A stretch of 64,000 nucleotides of DNA from Leisingera aquaemixtae (lineage in GTDB: Bacteria; Pseudomonadota; Alphaproteobacteria; Rhodobacterales; Rhodobacteraceae), in contig NZ_JAHVJQ010000001.1 of assembly GCF_019801145.1 (NCBI RefSeq), forward strand, positions 744,001 to 808,000, read 5' to 3'. Shown in pieces: positions 38,035 to 46,223 of the stretch; positions within the stretch are counted from its first letter, which is position 1; each line of letters opens with the position of its first letter. The notes under the pieces were generated by a model. It was given only the letters and a program-made list of their open reading frames with translations, searched no databases and had not been told where the DNA came from. A program made the translations under genes and the position numbers.

Positions 38035-39327
38035 ATGCATGACATCCGCGCAATCCGCGAAAATCCTGCCGCATTCGACGCCGCTGTGGCGCGGCGCGGG
38101 GATGCGGGCGTGTCATCCGAGATCCTGGCGCTGGATGAGGCGCGCCGGGCCAAGATCCTGGCCGCGGAGACCGCCCAGGCGGAGCAGAACAAGGCTTCCA
38201 AGGAAGTCGGCGCTGCCAAGGCCCGCGGCGACGAGGCCGAGTTCGAGCGCCTGCGCGCGCTGGTGGCCGAGAAGAAGGCCGAAGTGGCCGCCATGAACAC
38301 CGAGGCCAAGGAATTGGACCAGCAGCTGAATGACATGCTGGCCACCATCCCGAACCTGGCGTTCGAGGAGGTGCCGCTGGGCGAGGATGAGGACGACAAC
38401 GTCGAAATCCGCCGCTGGGGCGAGCCGAAGCCGTTCGACTTCGAGCCCAAGGAGCATTTCGAAATCGAAGGCGTGAAGCCGGGCATGGATTTCGAAGTTG
38501 CGGCCAAGCTCTCGGGCAGCCGTTTCGTGGTGCTGTCCGGCGCGGTGGCCCGCATCCACCGGGCGCTGGCGCAGTTCATGATCAACACCCATGTGGACGA
38601 GAACGGGCTGACGGAAACCTGGACCCCGGTGCTGGTGCGCGAAGAGATGATGTATGGCACCGGCCAGCTGCCCAAGTTCGGCGAGGACAGCTACAAGACC
38701 ACCAACGGCTGGTGGCTGGTGCCGACCGCCGAGGTGACGCTGACCAACATCGTCAACGGCCTGGTGGTCGAGGAAGGCTATCTGCCGCGCCGCTATGTGG
38801 CGCACACCCAGTGCTTCCGCTCCGAGGCAGGCTCGGCCGGCAAAGACACCGCCGGCATGCTGCGCCAGCACCAGTTCGAAAAGGTCGAGATGGTCTCGGT
38901 CACCCACCCGGACAACAGCCTGGAAGAGCATGAGCGCATGACCCGCTGCGCAGAGGACATTCTAGAACGCCTGGGCCTGCCCTACCGCACCATCGTGCTG
39001 TGCACCGGCGACATGGGCTTTGGCGCCCGCAAGACCCACGACATCGAGGTCTGGGTGCCGGGCCAGAACACCTACCGCGAGATCTCCTCGGTCTCGGTCT
39101 GCGGCGACTTCCAGGCCCGCCGGATGAATGCGCGCTTCAAACCCGCGGATGGCGGCAAGCCGCAGTTCGTGCACACGCTGAACGGCTCCGGCCTGGCCGT
39201 CGGCCGCTGCCTGATCGCGGTGCTGGAAAACGGCCAGCAGGCGGATGGCTCAGTCAAACTGCCGGAGGCGCTGGCGCCTTACCTGGGCGGCAAGCTGACC
39301 CTGACCGCCGAGGGCAAGCTGGTCTGA
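38035..39327 (+). CDS. serS: Seryl-tRNA synthetase
   Basis: A class II synthetase that charges tRNA-Ser. It has an N-terminal antiparallel coiled coil (residues 1-105, with long Ala/Glu/Lys helices), motif 2 [20 protein letters not shown] and motif 3 [16 protein letters not shown]. The length of 430 residues is normal. It also supplies seryl-tRNA for selenocysteine, where used. Monocistronic, with its own terminator. Confidence 0.97.
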   Translation: MHDIRAIRENPAAFDAAVARRGDAGVSSEILALDEARRAKILAAETAQAEQNKASKEVGAAKARGDEAEFERLRALVAEKKAEVAAMNTEAKELDQQLNDMLATIPNLAFEEVPLGEDEDDNVEIRRWGEPKPFDFEPKEHFEIEGVKPGMDFEVAAKLSGSRFVVLSGAVARIHRALAQFMINTHVDENGLTETWTPVLVREEMMYGTGQLPKFGEDSYKTTNGWWLVPTAEVTLTNIVNGLVVEEGYLPRRYVAHTQCFRSEAGSAGKDTAGMLRQHQFEKVEMVSVTHPDNSLEEHERMTRCAEDILERLGLPYRTIVLCTGDMGFGARKTHDIEVWVPGQNTYREISSVSVCGDFQARRMNARFKPADGGKPQFVHTLNGSGLAVGRCLIAVLENGQQADGSVKLPEALAPYLGGKLTLTAEGKLV

Positions 39328-39350
39328 GCCTGACCGCATCCCATAAATTA

Positions 39351-39382
39351 GAAACCGGCGCCAATTGCGCCGGTTTTCTTTT
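39351..39382 (+). terminator. Terminator of serS
   Basis: A perfect AAACCGGCGC/GCGCCGGTTT stem with a 5-base loop leads into TTTTCTTTT. Confidence 0.94.
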
Positions 39383-39400
39383 AACTGCAAAGGCTTGAAG

Positions 39401-39883
39401 TCACTTCTTCGACTTCTTCTTTTTCTTCTTTTCAGCGGTATTGCCTTCCAGAATGGCCTTGGCTTTGGCCTTTTCCTTCTCGATGGCCTTCTTCGCCTTG
39501 GCCTTGACCTTCTTGGCCTTTCGCTTGGCCTTGACCTTGGCTTCGGCAAACTCCTCCGCCAACTGCGCCGCCTGCCGCTTGGCCTTCTTCGCCTTGGCCT
39601 GCGCCTTGGCGGCCTTCTCTTCTGCGGCCAGCCGGGCGGCCTCTGCGGCTGCCAGCCTGGCGTTCAGTTCCTCTTCGCCCGCATCCGCTTCACCCGCATC
39701 CGCCGCCACATGGTCCTTGGCAGCTTCCATCAGCAGGTTCGCCCGGCTGGTGCCAACGCCGGGAATGCTGAGCAGCCTCTGCTCTCCGGCCCCCGCCAGC
39801 TCCTCAACCGTTTGAATACCGTTTTCCTCTAGCGTCTTTGCCAGTGCCGGCCCCACGCCGTTCAATTGTGATATGGCCGTCAT
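39401..39883 (-). CDS. Helix-hairpin-helix protein with a lysine-rich tail
   Basis: A 160-residue protein in two parts. Residues 1-55 form a double helix-hairpin-helix of the Rad51-N/polymerase-X type (LNGVGPALAKTLEENGI; LSIPGVGTSRANLL), a nonspecific DNA-binding module. Residues 66-160 are a long Ala/Lys/Glu helix that becomes almost pure Lys and Ala, ending in a run of six Lys (KKKKKKSKK), like the tails of histone H1-like and AlgP proteins. A nucleoid or DNA-compacting role is likely but inferred. Convergent with serS. Confidence 0.72.
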   Translation of the reverse strand: MTAISQLNGVGPALAKTLEENGIQTVEELAGAGEQRLLSIPGVGTSRANLLMEAAKDHVAADAGEADAGEEELNARLAAAEAARLAAEEKAAKAQAKAKKAKRQAAQLAEEFAEAKVKAKRKAKKVKAKAKKAIEKEKAKAKAILEGNTAEKKKKKKSKK

Positions 39884-39948
39884 CCAGAAAACCGCCTCCT
39901 TACTTCATTCTTTTCAATCACTTGACGCGCAAGCATTACAGGAAACCC

Positions 39949-40902
39949 TCAGGCCGGAAAGGGCACCAGGCATTTTTTGTCCTCGTCCCACAGCTTCAGC
40001 GTCAGCGCCCGGACCGCCTCGGGAAACTTAATCCGGCGCAGCCCCATTTCCGGCGGCAGGCTGTAGTGGCACTGCCGCAGCCGGTAGGATGGAATGCGCG
40101 CGTTGTAATGGTGGATGTCATGCAGGGTGATGTTCGCGACCGCCATGTCGAAGAACCAGCCGAAGTCGAGGCAGGACGACCCCTGCAGCGCCGCCACCTG
40201 CGGGTTCAGCTCCGGCCGGCGGTCCCAGTAGGTATCTTCGAAATTGTGCTGCAGGTAGACAAGAAACACCCCGATCATGCCGCCCAGGAAGGAAAACACC
40301 AGCCAGACCCAGATGCCGGTCATCCCTCCGGCCCAGTATAGCAGCCCCAGCATAACCACGATCACCAAATTATGCAGGACCACGCCGGCAGCGCCGAAGC
40401 GCACCGTGTTCTTGGGCCACCGGTAGCGGATGAAATAGGTGAAGGCCGAGCCCAGCGGCACCAGCACAAACGGGTTGCGGTAGAGCCGGTAGCCCAGCCG
40501 CTCCCAGAACCCGGCCGCTTTCCACTCCCGCACCGTCATGGTGTGGATTTCGCCGGTCTCTCGGTGCTCCAGATTGCCAATGTTGGAGTGATGCAGGTTG
40601 TGGTTCTGCTTCATCACCTCAAACGGTGCAAATGTGAAGGGCGACAGCACATGGCCGGCAATCTCGTTCTGCAGGCGGGTCTCAAACAGCGAGTGGTGGC
40701 CGGTGTCGTGCTGCAGCACGTATAGGCGCACCGCAGCGAAGGCAAAGACCACGCCGGCGGGCAGCATCACATACCAGCGGTCCGCGTGGGCGATGGCCAG
40801 ATAGAGCGACAGGAAGTAAACCGCAAATGTTCCGAAATAGCTGAGCGATGCCAGCCGGTTGTCTTTTTCGGTGAACTTGCGCGTGTGTGCCCTCAGATCC
40901 AT
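39949..40902 (-). CDS. Membrane fatty acid desaturase
   Basis: A di-iron membrane desaturase of about four spans that introduces double bonds into acyl chains or related lipids. The three histidine boxes are present: HDTGHH (65-70), HNLHH (101-105) and HDIHHYN in the last third. I start it at 40902 (MDLRAHTRKF), with GGAAG upstream, giving 317 residues; longer in-frame versions add only unstructured, motif-free sequence. The regiospecificity cannot be read from the sequence. Confidence 0.88.
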   Translation of the reverse strand: MDLRAHTRKFTEKDNRLASLSYFGTFAVYFLSLYLAIAHADRWYVMLPAGVVFAFAAVRLYVLQHDTGHHSLFETRLQNEIAGHVLSPFTFAPFEVMKQNHNLHHSNIGNLEHRETGEIHTMTVREWKAAGFWERLGYRLYRNPFVLVPLGSAFTYFIRYRWPKNTVRFGAAGVVLHNLVIVVMLGLLYWAGGMTGIWVWLVFSFLGGMIGVFLVYLQHNFEDTYWDRRPELNPQVAALQGSSCLDFGWFFDMAVANITLHDIHHYNARIPSYRLRQCHYSLPPEMGLRRIKFPEAVRALTLKLWDEDKKCLVPFPA

Positions 40903-41130
40903 GAATTCTTCCATAAATACGCGATGTGACAGGCATGCGAAGAAAGGCGCAGCCCGCCCAACATATACCTCAGATAATTCCGGCCTGGCCAAAGGCAAGG
41001 CGGCGGCGGCCAGGCGCCTCAACCCTAGGGATACCACCCTGCCACTCTTGATGGAATAGGCCCGTTGCGGACAGCACCGCGCGGCAAAAGCCCGCCGGAT
41101 TTGCGGCGGCAGGGCTGAGCGCAACAGAAA

Positions 41131-41220
41131 AGCGCCGCCCCTTGGGGCGGCGCCAAGCCCAACGGGCCAAGGTATTCTCTGAATGCCGCGTGGCCGGGCG
41201 GGAGTATCCGCCCCTGGCCG
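41131..41220. repeat. Composite hairpin repeat, copy B
   Basis: A perfect 10-base-pair hairpin GCGCCGCCCC/GGGGCGGCGC (41132-41153), then GCCC-AAC-GGGC (41157-41167), then a stem around GGGCGGGAGTATCCGCCC with outer GGCC pairs (41192-41219). It shares GCCCAACGGGCC-like and GGGCGGGAG words in the same order with copy A at 2159-2240. It abuts the der stop codon and may also act as its terminator. Confidence 0.6.
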
Positions 41221-41221
41221 G

Positions 41222-42685
41222 TCAGCTGCCGCGTTTCTTCAGGTGCTTTTCCAGCGCGCCTGCGTTCTTGGCCCGCTTGCCCTTGTAGGGGTTCTTGTCG
41301 CCTTGCCCGCGCATATAAAGGCGGATCGGGGTGCCGGGCATATCGAAATCCTCGCGCAACCCGTTGACCAGATAGCGGGTATAGCTTTCCGGCAGCTTGT
41401 CGGGGTGCGAGCACATCACCACGAATCCCGGCGGGCGGCTCTTGGCCTGGGTCATGTAGCGCAGCTTGATCCGCTTGCCCTGCGGTGCTGGCGGCGGGTG
41501 CTGTTCCAGCATGCCGACCAGCCAGCGGTTCAGCGCCGCGGTCGGCACACGCCGGTTCCAGGTGCCATAGGCCCGCATGATCGCCTCATGCAGCCGGTCC
41601 AGCCCCTTGCCGGTCTTGGCCGAAACGGTGACCAGCGGCGCGCCGCGCAGTTGCGGCAGCAGGCGGCCGAAGGCTTCCTTGAGGTCGCGCAGCTTTTCCT
41701 GCTTGTACTCCTCGGCGTCCCATTTGTTGACCGCCACCACAACCGCGCGGCCCTCGCGCTCGGCCAGGTCGGCAATCCGCAGGTCCTGCTGCTCAAACGG
41801 GATGCTGGCATCCAGCAGCACCACCACGACCTCGGCGAATTTCACTGCGCGCAGACCGTCGGAGACAGAAAGCTTCTCCAGCTTCTCCTGCACCTTGGCC
41901 TTCTTGCGCATGCCGGCGGTGTCGAACACGCGCATCGGCGTGTCTTTCCAGTTGATCTTGAGCGAGATCGCATCGCGGGTGATCCCGGCCTCAGGCCCGG
42001 TCAGCAGCCGATCCTCGCCCAGGATCTTGTTGATCAGGGTGGATTTGCCCGCGTTCGGGCGGCCCACAACGGCCACCTGCAAGGGCTTGGCATCGGTCGG
42101 GACCGGAATGATCTCTTCCTCGTCCTCGCCGATCTCTTCATAGACCTCGACATCGGTGACCGGCGCATGCTCTTCGGCCGCGGCTTCGAATTTCTCCGCC
42201 AGCGGCTGCAGGATGCCGTAGAGGTCGGGCATCCCCTCGCCGTGCTCGCCGGACAGCCGCAGCGGCTCGCCCAGGCCGAGGCCGTAGGCTTCCAGCACGC
42301 CGGCCTCGGCGGCATTGCCCTCGGCCTTGTTGGCGGCCAGGATCACATGCGCGGACTTGCGGCGAAGGATGTCGGCAAAGATCTCGTCGGTCGGGGTCAC
42401 GCCGGTTCGGGCGTCGATCATGAACAGGCAGATGTCGGCCATGTCCACCGCCCGCTCGGTCAGGCGGCGCATGCGGCCTTCCAGCGAGTTGTCGGTGGCG
42501 TCCTCCAGACCCGCGGTGTCAATCACCGTGAAGCGCAGATCGCCCAGCCGCGCCGCGCCTTCGCGCAGGTCGCGTGTCACGCCCGGCTGGTCGTCGACCA
42601 GGGCCAGCTTCTTGCCCACAAGGCGGTTGAACAGGGTGGACTTGCCCACATTGGGACGGCCCACAATGGCGAGGGTAAAGGACAT
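41222..42685 (-). CDS. der: Ribosome-associated GTPase Der (EngA)
   Basis: An essential two-GTPase-domain protein needed for 50S assembly. The first G domain has [17 protein letters not shown] near residue 8 and DTAGL; the second has [16 protein letters not shown] near residue 210, DTAGM and NKWD. A C-terminal KH-like domain follows and ends with a basic tail. The length is 487 residues. Last in a yfgM-bamB-der run, the same order as in E. coli. Confidence 0.97.
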   Translation of the reverse strand: MSFTLAIVGRPNVGKSTLFNRLVGKKLALVDDQPGVTRDLREGAARLGDLRFTVIDTAGLEDATDNSLEGRMRRLTERAVDMADICLFMIDARTGVTPTDEIFADILRRKSAHVILAANKAEGNAAEAGVLEAYGLGLGEPLRLSGEHGEGMPDLYGILQPLAEKFEAAAEEHAPVTDVEVYEEIGEDEEEIIPVPTDAKPLQVAVVGRPNAGKSTLINKILGEDRLLTGPEAGITRDAISLKINWKDTPMRVFDTAGMRKKAKVQEKLEKLSVSDGLRAVKFAEVVVVLLDASIPFEQQDLRIADLAEREGRAVVVAVNKWDAEEYKQEKLRDLKEAFGRLLPQLRGAPLVTVSAKTGKGLDRLHEAIMRAYGTWNRRVPTAALNRWLVGMLEQHPPPAPQGKRIKLRYMTQAKSRPPGFVVMCSHPDKLPESYTRYLVNGLREDFDMPGTPIRLYMRGQGDKNPYKGKRAKNAGALEKHLKKRGS

Positions 42686-42771
42686 CAGACCAGCTTTCTG
42701 CGATTCAGACGCGGCTCATAGCGCATCCGCGCGGCTTGTGCCACCCGGAAACACTGACAGGGCCTTTGACC

Positions 42772-44094
42772 CTAGCGGTAGGCCAGCAAATCGCCCTTGG
42801 TGGAAACCACATACAGCGTGCGCCCGGCGACGACCGGCGCCGTGGTGGCACCGCCGGGCACCTCCACCGTGCGGGCCAGGCTGCCGTCCTGCGGGTTGAA
42901 GAAACGCAACAGCCCGTCGCTGGAGGCGACAACCACCTGCCCGCCGGCCAGCACCGGGCCGTGATGGACGTGGATCTGGCCGCGCTTCCTGGGTTTGTCC
43001 TTGAGGTAGCCGGGCAGGTCCACCGCCCAGATCACCTCGCCGCTGCCGGCATCCAGGCGCAGCAGCTGGTTTAGATCGCTGACCTGGAACAGGCTGCCGC
43101 CCGCAGGCCAGGCCGTGCCCGCCGCGCCCTCGTGCGCAGTCCACAGCCGGTCGCCGGTTTCCAGGTCGATCGCCACGGTGCGGCCGGAGTTGTTGCCCGC
43201 GTAAAGGCGCCCGCCCGACACCACCGGCGCGCCGGTCACATCGCCGATCCGCGACAGGGTCCGGCCGGTGCGCTGGCCAGCAACAGAGGCGCTCCAGCGG
43301 CGCAGGCCGCCGCGGCGGAAGGTTGCAATCAGGTCGCCGGAGCCGAAGGCAAAGACCGCCAGATCGTTTGTCACCACCGGCGCAGGCGCGCCCAGGACAT
43401 TGGCCGGCGACGGCGAAGCTTCAATCTGCCAGGCAATGCGGCCGTCTTTGGCGTTTACAGCCCAGCCGGTGTCGTCGCCCGCAACCAGATAAACCAGCCC
43501 GCCGCTCACGCGCGGCTGGCCGGAGCCGGTGGCGCCCAGTTCCTGCCGCCAGATCTGGCTGCCGTCCGCTGCATTCAGCGCCGTCAGCACGCCAAAGCCG
43601 GAGGAGATATAAAGGACGCCGTCGTTATAGGCCAAACCGCCGCCGGTGGCCTGGCCCTCGTCATCGGTGGCCGGGATCAGTTCGCTTTGCCACAGGACCT
43701 GGCCCTGCGGCGAAACCGCGGAAACCCGCGCGGCACTGTCCAGCGTGTAGATGCGTCCGTCGCCGACAACCGGAGTTGCGGTGATCCGCTGGCGGCGGCT
43801 GTCGCCGGCGCCGATCGAAGCGGACCAGATGCGCTGCGGCGCGGCGGCCAGCGCCGGGTGCGCGGTGCGGCCCGCCTCGGCGCCATGGCCTTGTGCCCAG
43901 TTCGCATTGGCAACCTGCTGCGGCAGGGAAATCGGGCGGGACTGGTTCACGATCTCCACTTCGGCGTCGGGCCGGATGTCCTCGCGCTCGCCGCGCAGAA
44001 TGACCTCCGGCTCAGCGCAGGCCGCCAGCACAGCCGCGGCTGCAGTTGTGCAAAGAAGAACCCGTGCCCGGGAGAAAGTATTGTTTATTGTCAT
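42772..44094 (-). CDS. bamB: Outer membrane assembly lipoprotein BamB
   Basis: An eight-bladed PQQ-type beta-propeller lipoprotein of the BAM complex, which inserts outer-membrane barrels such as the porins in this window. I start it at 44094: MTINNTFSRARVLLCTTAA, then the lipobox LAAC with Cys26, giving 440 residues. Repeated blades carry the AxDxxTGxxxW-like pattern (ALNAADGSQIWRQEL; AIDLETGDRLWTAHE; RLDAGSGEVIWAV). It lies between yfgM and der. Confidence 0.93.
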   Translation of the reverse strand: MTINNTFSRARVLLCTTAAAAVLAACAEPEVILRGEREDIRPDAEVEIVNQSRPISLPQQVANANWAQGHGAEAGRTAHPALAAAPQRIWSASIGAGDSRRQRITATPVVGDGRIYTLDSAARVSAVSPQGQVLWQSELIPATDDEGQATGGGLAYNDGVLYISSGFGVLTALNAADGSQIWRQELGATGSGQPRVSGGLVYLVAGDDTGWAVNAKDGRIAWQIEASPSPANVLGAPAPVVTNDLAVFAFGSGDLIATFRRGGLRRWSASVAGQRTGRTLSRIGDVTGAPVVSGGRLYAGNNSGRTVAIDLETGDRLWTAHEGAAGTAWPAGGSLFQVSDLNQLLRLDAGSGEVIWAVDLPGYLKDKPRKRGQIHVHHGPVLAGGQVVVASSDGLLRFFNPQDGSLARTVEVPGGATTAPVVAGRTLYVVSTKGDLLAYR

Positions 44095-44147
44095 TGCCCT
44101 GCCCTGTCTGCCGTTATCGTTCCGCAAGTTCCCATCCGCGGAGCGCC

Positions 44148-44819
44148 TTACCCCTCAGGCGCGGCATCCCCGTCCAGGGATCCGCCGAGCGCCACAATCA
44201 CCTGAGACGCGCGGTCTTTCAAGTCTGCACTGACAGTTGCGTCCGCAACGATGTCCCGCAGACGGGCAATTGCCGCCTCGCTGTTGCCCTCTTCAACGTC
44301 CAGCAGCGCCAGTTGTTCAGATGCCAGCAGTGCCAGCGGCGCGCCGGGCTGCGCCAGCGCCTCGTACTGAAGGCGGCGGTCCGCGGCGCTGAGCGTCCCG
44401 GTCTGCAGCGCCAGCGCCTTGAAGCTGGCAATATGGCGGTAGATCAGCGGCAGCTCGCCATTGACGGTAACGGCCTCCAGCCGGGCCACAGCCTCAGCGG
44501 TCTTGCCGGCCTCGGCCAATGCGCCCGCTTCCAGCATCTTGGCAATCGCCGCGCCCCCGGCGCCTTCGGAGGACACAGCCGCCAGCGCCTCGGCCTGCTT
44601 TTCGCTGCCGTCGGTTTCCAGCGCCGCGGTGATCGCGTCGCCCAGGGCCTCGGCAGCGGCCTGCTCCTGCGCCTTGCTGTATTCGCGGAACGCTGCGCCG
44701 CCGACGATCAGCGCCACAGCCACGCCGCCGATCCAGCCATAGCGTTTCAGCATCAGGAAAAGCCGGTCGCGGCGGACCTCTTCGGTCACTTCGTCGATAA
44801 AGCTGTCGGTATCGCTCAT
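44148..44819 (-). CDS. YfgM-like periplasmic chaperone/TPR protein
   Basis: A 223-residue single-span protein. It has a cytoplasmic N-terminus (SFIDEVTEEVRRDRLF), one membrane helix (YGWIGGVAVALIVGGAAF) and a periplasmic TPR-like helical domain (LGDAITAALETDGSEKQAEALAAV ...). In E. coli YfgM associates with SecYEG and is encoded directly upstream of bamB, the same position as here. The family match is good; a role as a periplasmic chaperone partner is inferred. Confidence 0.85.
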   Translation of the reverse strand: MSDTDSFIDEVTEEVRRDRLFLMLKRYGWIGGVAVALIVGGAAFREYSKAQEQAAAEALGDAITAALETDGSEKQAEALAAVSSEGAGGAAIAKMLEAGALAEAGKTAEAVARLEAVTVNGELPLIYRHIASFKALALQTGTLSAADRRLQYEALAQPGAPLALLASEQLALLDVEEGNSEAAIARLRDIVADATVSADLKDRASQVIVALGGSLDGDAAPEG

Positions 44820-44968
44820 GAAAAGCCCCTGATATGCGCGGCGCGGGCTTCCGCCGGTGCCGGTATTGAATGCGTCGCGCCCCTCTTACCCCGGCTCAAT
44901 GGCCAAGCCAAGTGGCCCGTTTGCACCAGAAACACATGCATTCAGGGCAGAAAAGCAAGAAATGTGAA

Positions 44969-44986
44969 CTAAACCACTTAGTTTAG
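44969..44986. promoter_or_regulatory. Candidate TetR-type operator upstream of the RND pump
   Basis: CTAAAC-CACTTA-GTTTAG, perfect 6-base arms around 6 bases, set in an AT-rich stretch 122 bases upstream of the adaptor gene. TATCCT and TATATC -10-like words follow at 44995-45005, so a bound repressor would cover the promoter. This kind of AAAC/GTTT palindrome is typical for TetR repressors of efflux pumps. No tetR gene lies nearby. Confidence 0.5.
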
Positions 44987-45107
44987 AATGGACATATCCT
45001 ATATCAGGCCTATCACATACGCGCGACTCCGCTGTGAACAGGACCGGCCGGCCGACGGACAAGGGTATTGTGCACGTGGAAAAGACAGAAAACAGGAAAG
45101 GCCCGAC

Positions 45108-46223
45108 ATGCGCATTGTACCGATACTGACCGCAGTGGCGGTGACAGCCAGCCTTTATATGGTGGTTATCGAGCGCGACGATCTGATGGCCTTTGCCCGC
45201 GGCGAGGATGCGTCGGAAGCTGCCGAAGCAGGCGCCGCGCCCGCCGCTGGAGAAAAACTGGCCCAGGCTGAAGAAGCACGTGTTGGCGTGGTGGCCATTC
45301 AAAGCAAGGCGCGCACCATCGGCAACGCGGTGATCCTGCGCGGCCAGACCCAGGCCATCCGCCAGGTGGAGGTGCGGGCCGAAACCACCTCGACTGTGAT
45401 TTCCGAACCGCTGCGCAAGGGCGCCCATGTCAAGAAGGGCGACCTGCTGTGCGAACTGGATCCCGGCACCCGCAACGCTTCGCTGCTGCAGGCGCAGGCG
45501 CAGCTGAAGGAAGCCAAGATCAACCTGACCGCCGCCGCCAAACTGTCGGAAGGCGGTTATGCTTCTGAAACCCGCCTGGCGGCTGCCGAGGCTGCGGAGC
45601 GGTCCGCGCAGGCCGCAGTGGCGGCCGCGGAACGGGAAATCGGGCATCTGACCATCACCGCGCCGTTTGACGGGCTTCTGGAGAGCGACACCGCGGAACT
45701 CGGCAGCCTGCTGCAGCCCGGCAGCCTGTGCGGCACGGTGATCCAGCTCAATACCATCAAGCTGGTCGGCTATGTGCCGGAGGCCGAGGTCAACAAGGTT
45801 GCCCTGGGCGCCATTGCGCAGGCGGAACTGTCCACCGGCCAGCAGGTCCAGGGCGAGGTCACCTTCCTCAGCCGGTCTGCCGACCCCACCACCCGCACCT
45901 TCGAGGTGGAGATCACGGTGCCGAACCCGGATCTCAGCATCCGCGACGGCCAGACGGCGGACATCGCCATTTCCTCGGCCGGCGCGCTGGCGCACCGGCT
46001 GCCGCAATCGGCGCTGACCCTGAACAACGAGGGCCGGCTGGGCGTGCGCGTTGTCGGTTCCGACAGCACCGTGGTATTCTACCCCGTGCAGCTTCTGCGG
46101 GATGAGGCGGACGGCGTCTGGCTGGGCGGCCTGCCCGAAACCGCGGATGTGATCGTGGTGGGACAGGATTTCGTGACCGAAGGCGTCGCCGTGGCGGCCA
46201 CCTACCGGGAGACTGAACAGTGA
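45108..46223 (+). CDS. RND efflux periplasmic adaptor
   Basis: A membrane-fusion protein that links an inner-membrane RND pump to an outer-membrane channel. The 371-residue product has an N-terminal anchor (IVPILTAVAVTASLYMVV), a lipoyl/barrel-sandwich pair (VRAETTSTVISEPLRKGAHVKKGDLLCELD and ITAPFDGLLESDTAELGSLL), an intervening alpha hairpin, and the beta-barrel and membrane-proximal domains. Start at 45108 after AGGAAAGG. It overlaps the pump gene by four bases (GTGA). No outer-membrane channel gene follows. Confidence 0.93.
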   Translation: MRIVPILTAVAVTASLYMVVIERDDLMAFARGEDASEAAEAGAAPAAGEKLAQAEEARVGVVAIQSKARTIGNAVILRGQTQAIRQVEVRAETTSTVISEPLRKGAHVKKGDLLCELDPGTRNASLLQAQAQLKEAKINLTAAAKLSEGGYASETRLAAAEAAERSAQAAVAAAEREIGHLTITAPFDGLLESDTAELGSLLQPGSLCGTVIQLNTIKLVGYVPEAEVNKVALGAIAQAELSTGQQVQGEVTFLSRSADPTTRTFEVEITVPNPDLSIRDGQTADIAISSAGALAHRLPQSALTLNNEGRLGVRVVGSDSTVVFYPVQLLRDEADGVWLGGLPETADVIVVGQDFVTEGVAVAATYRETEQ

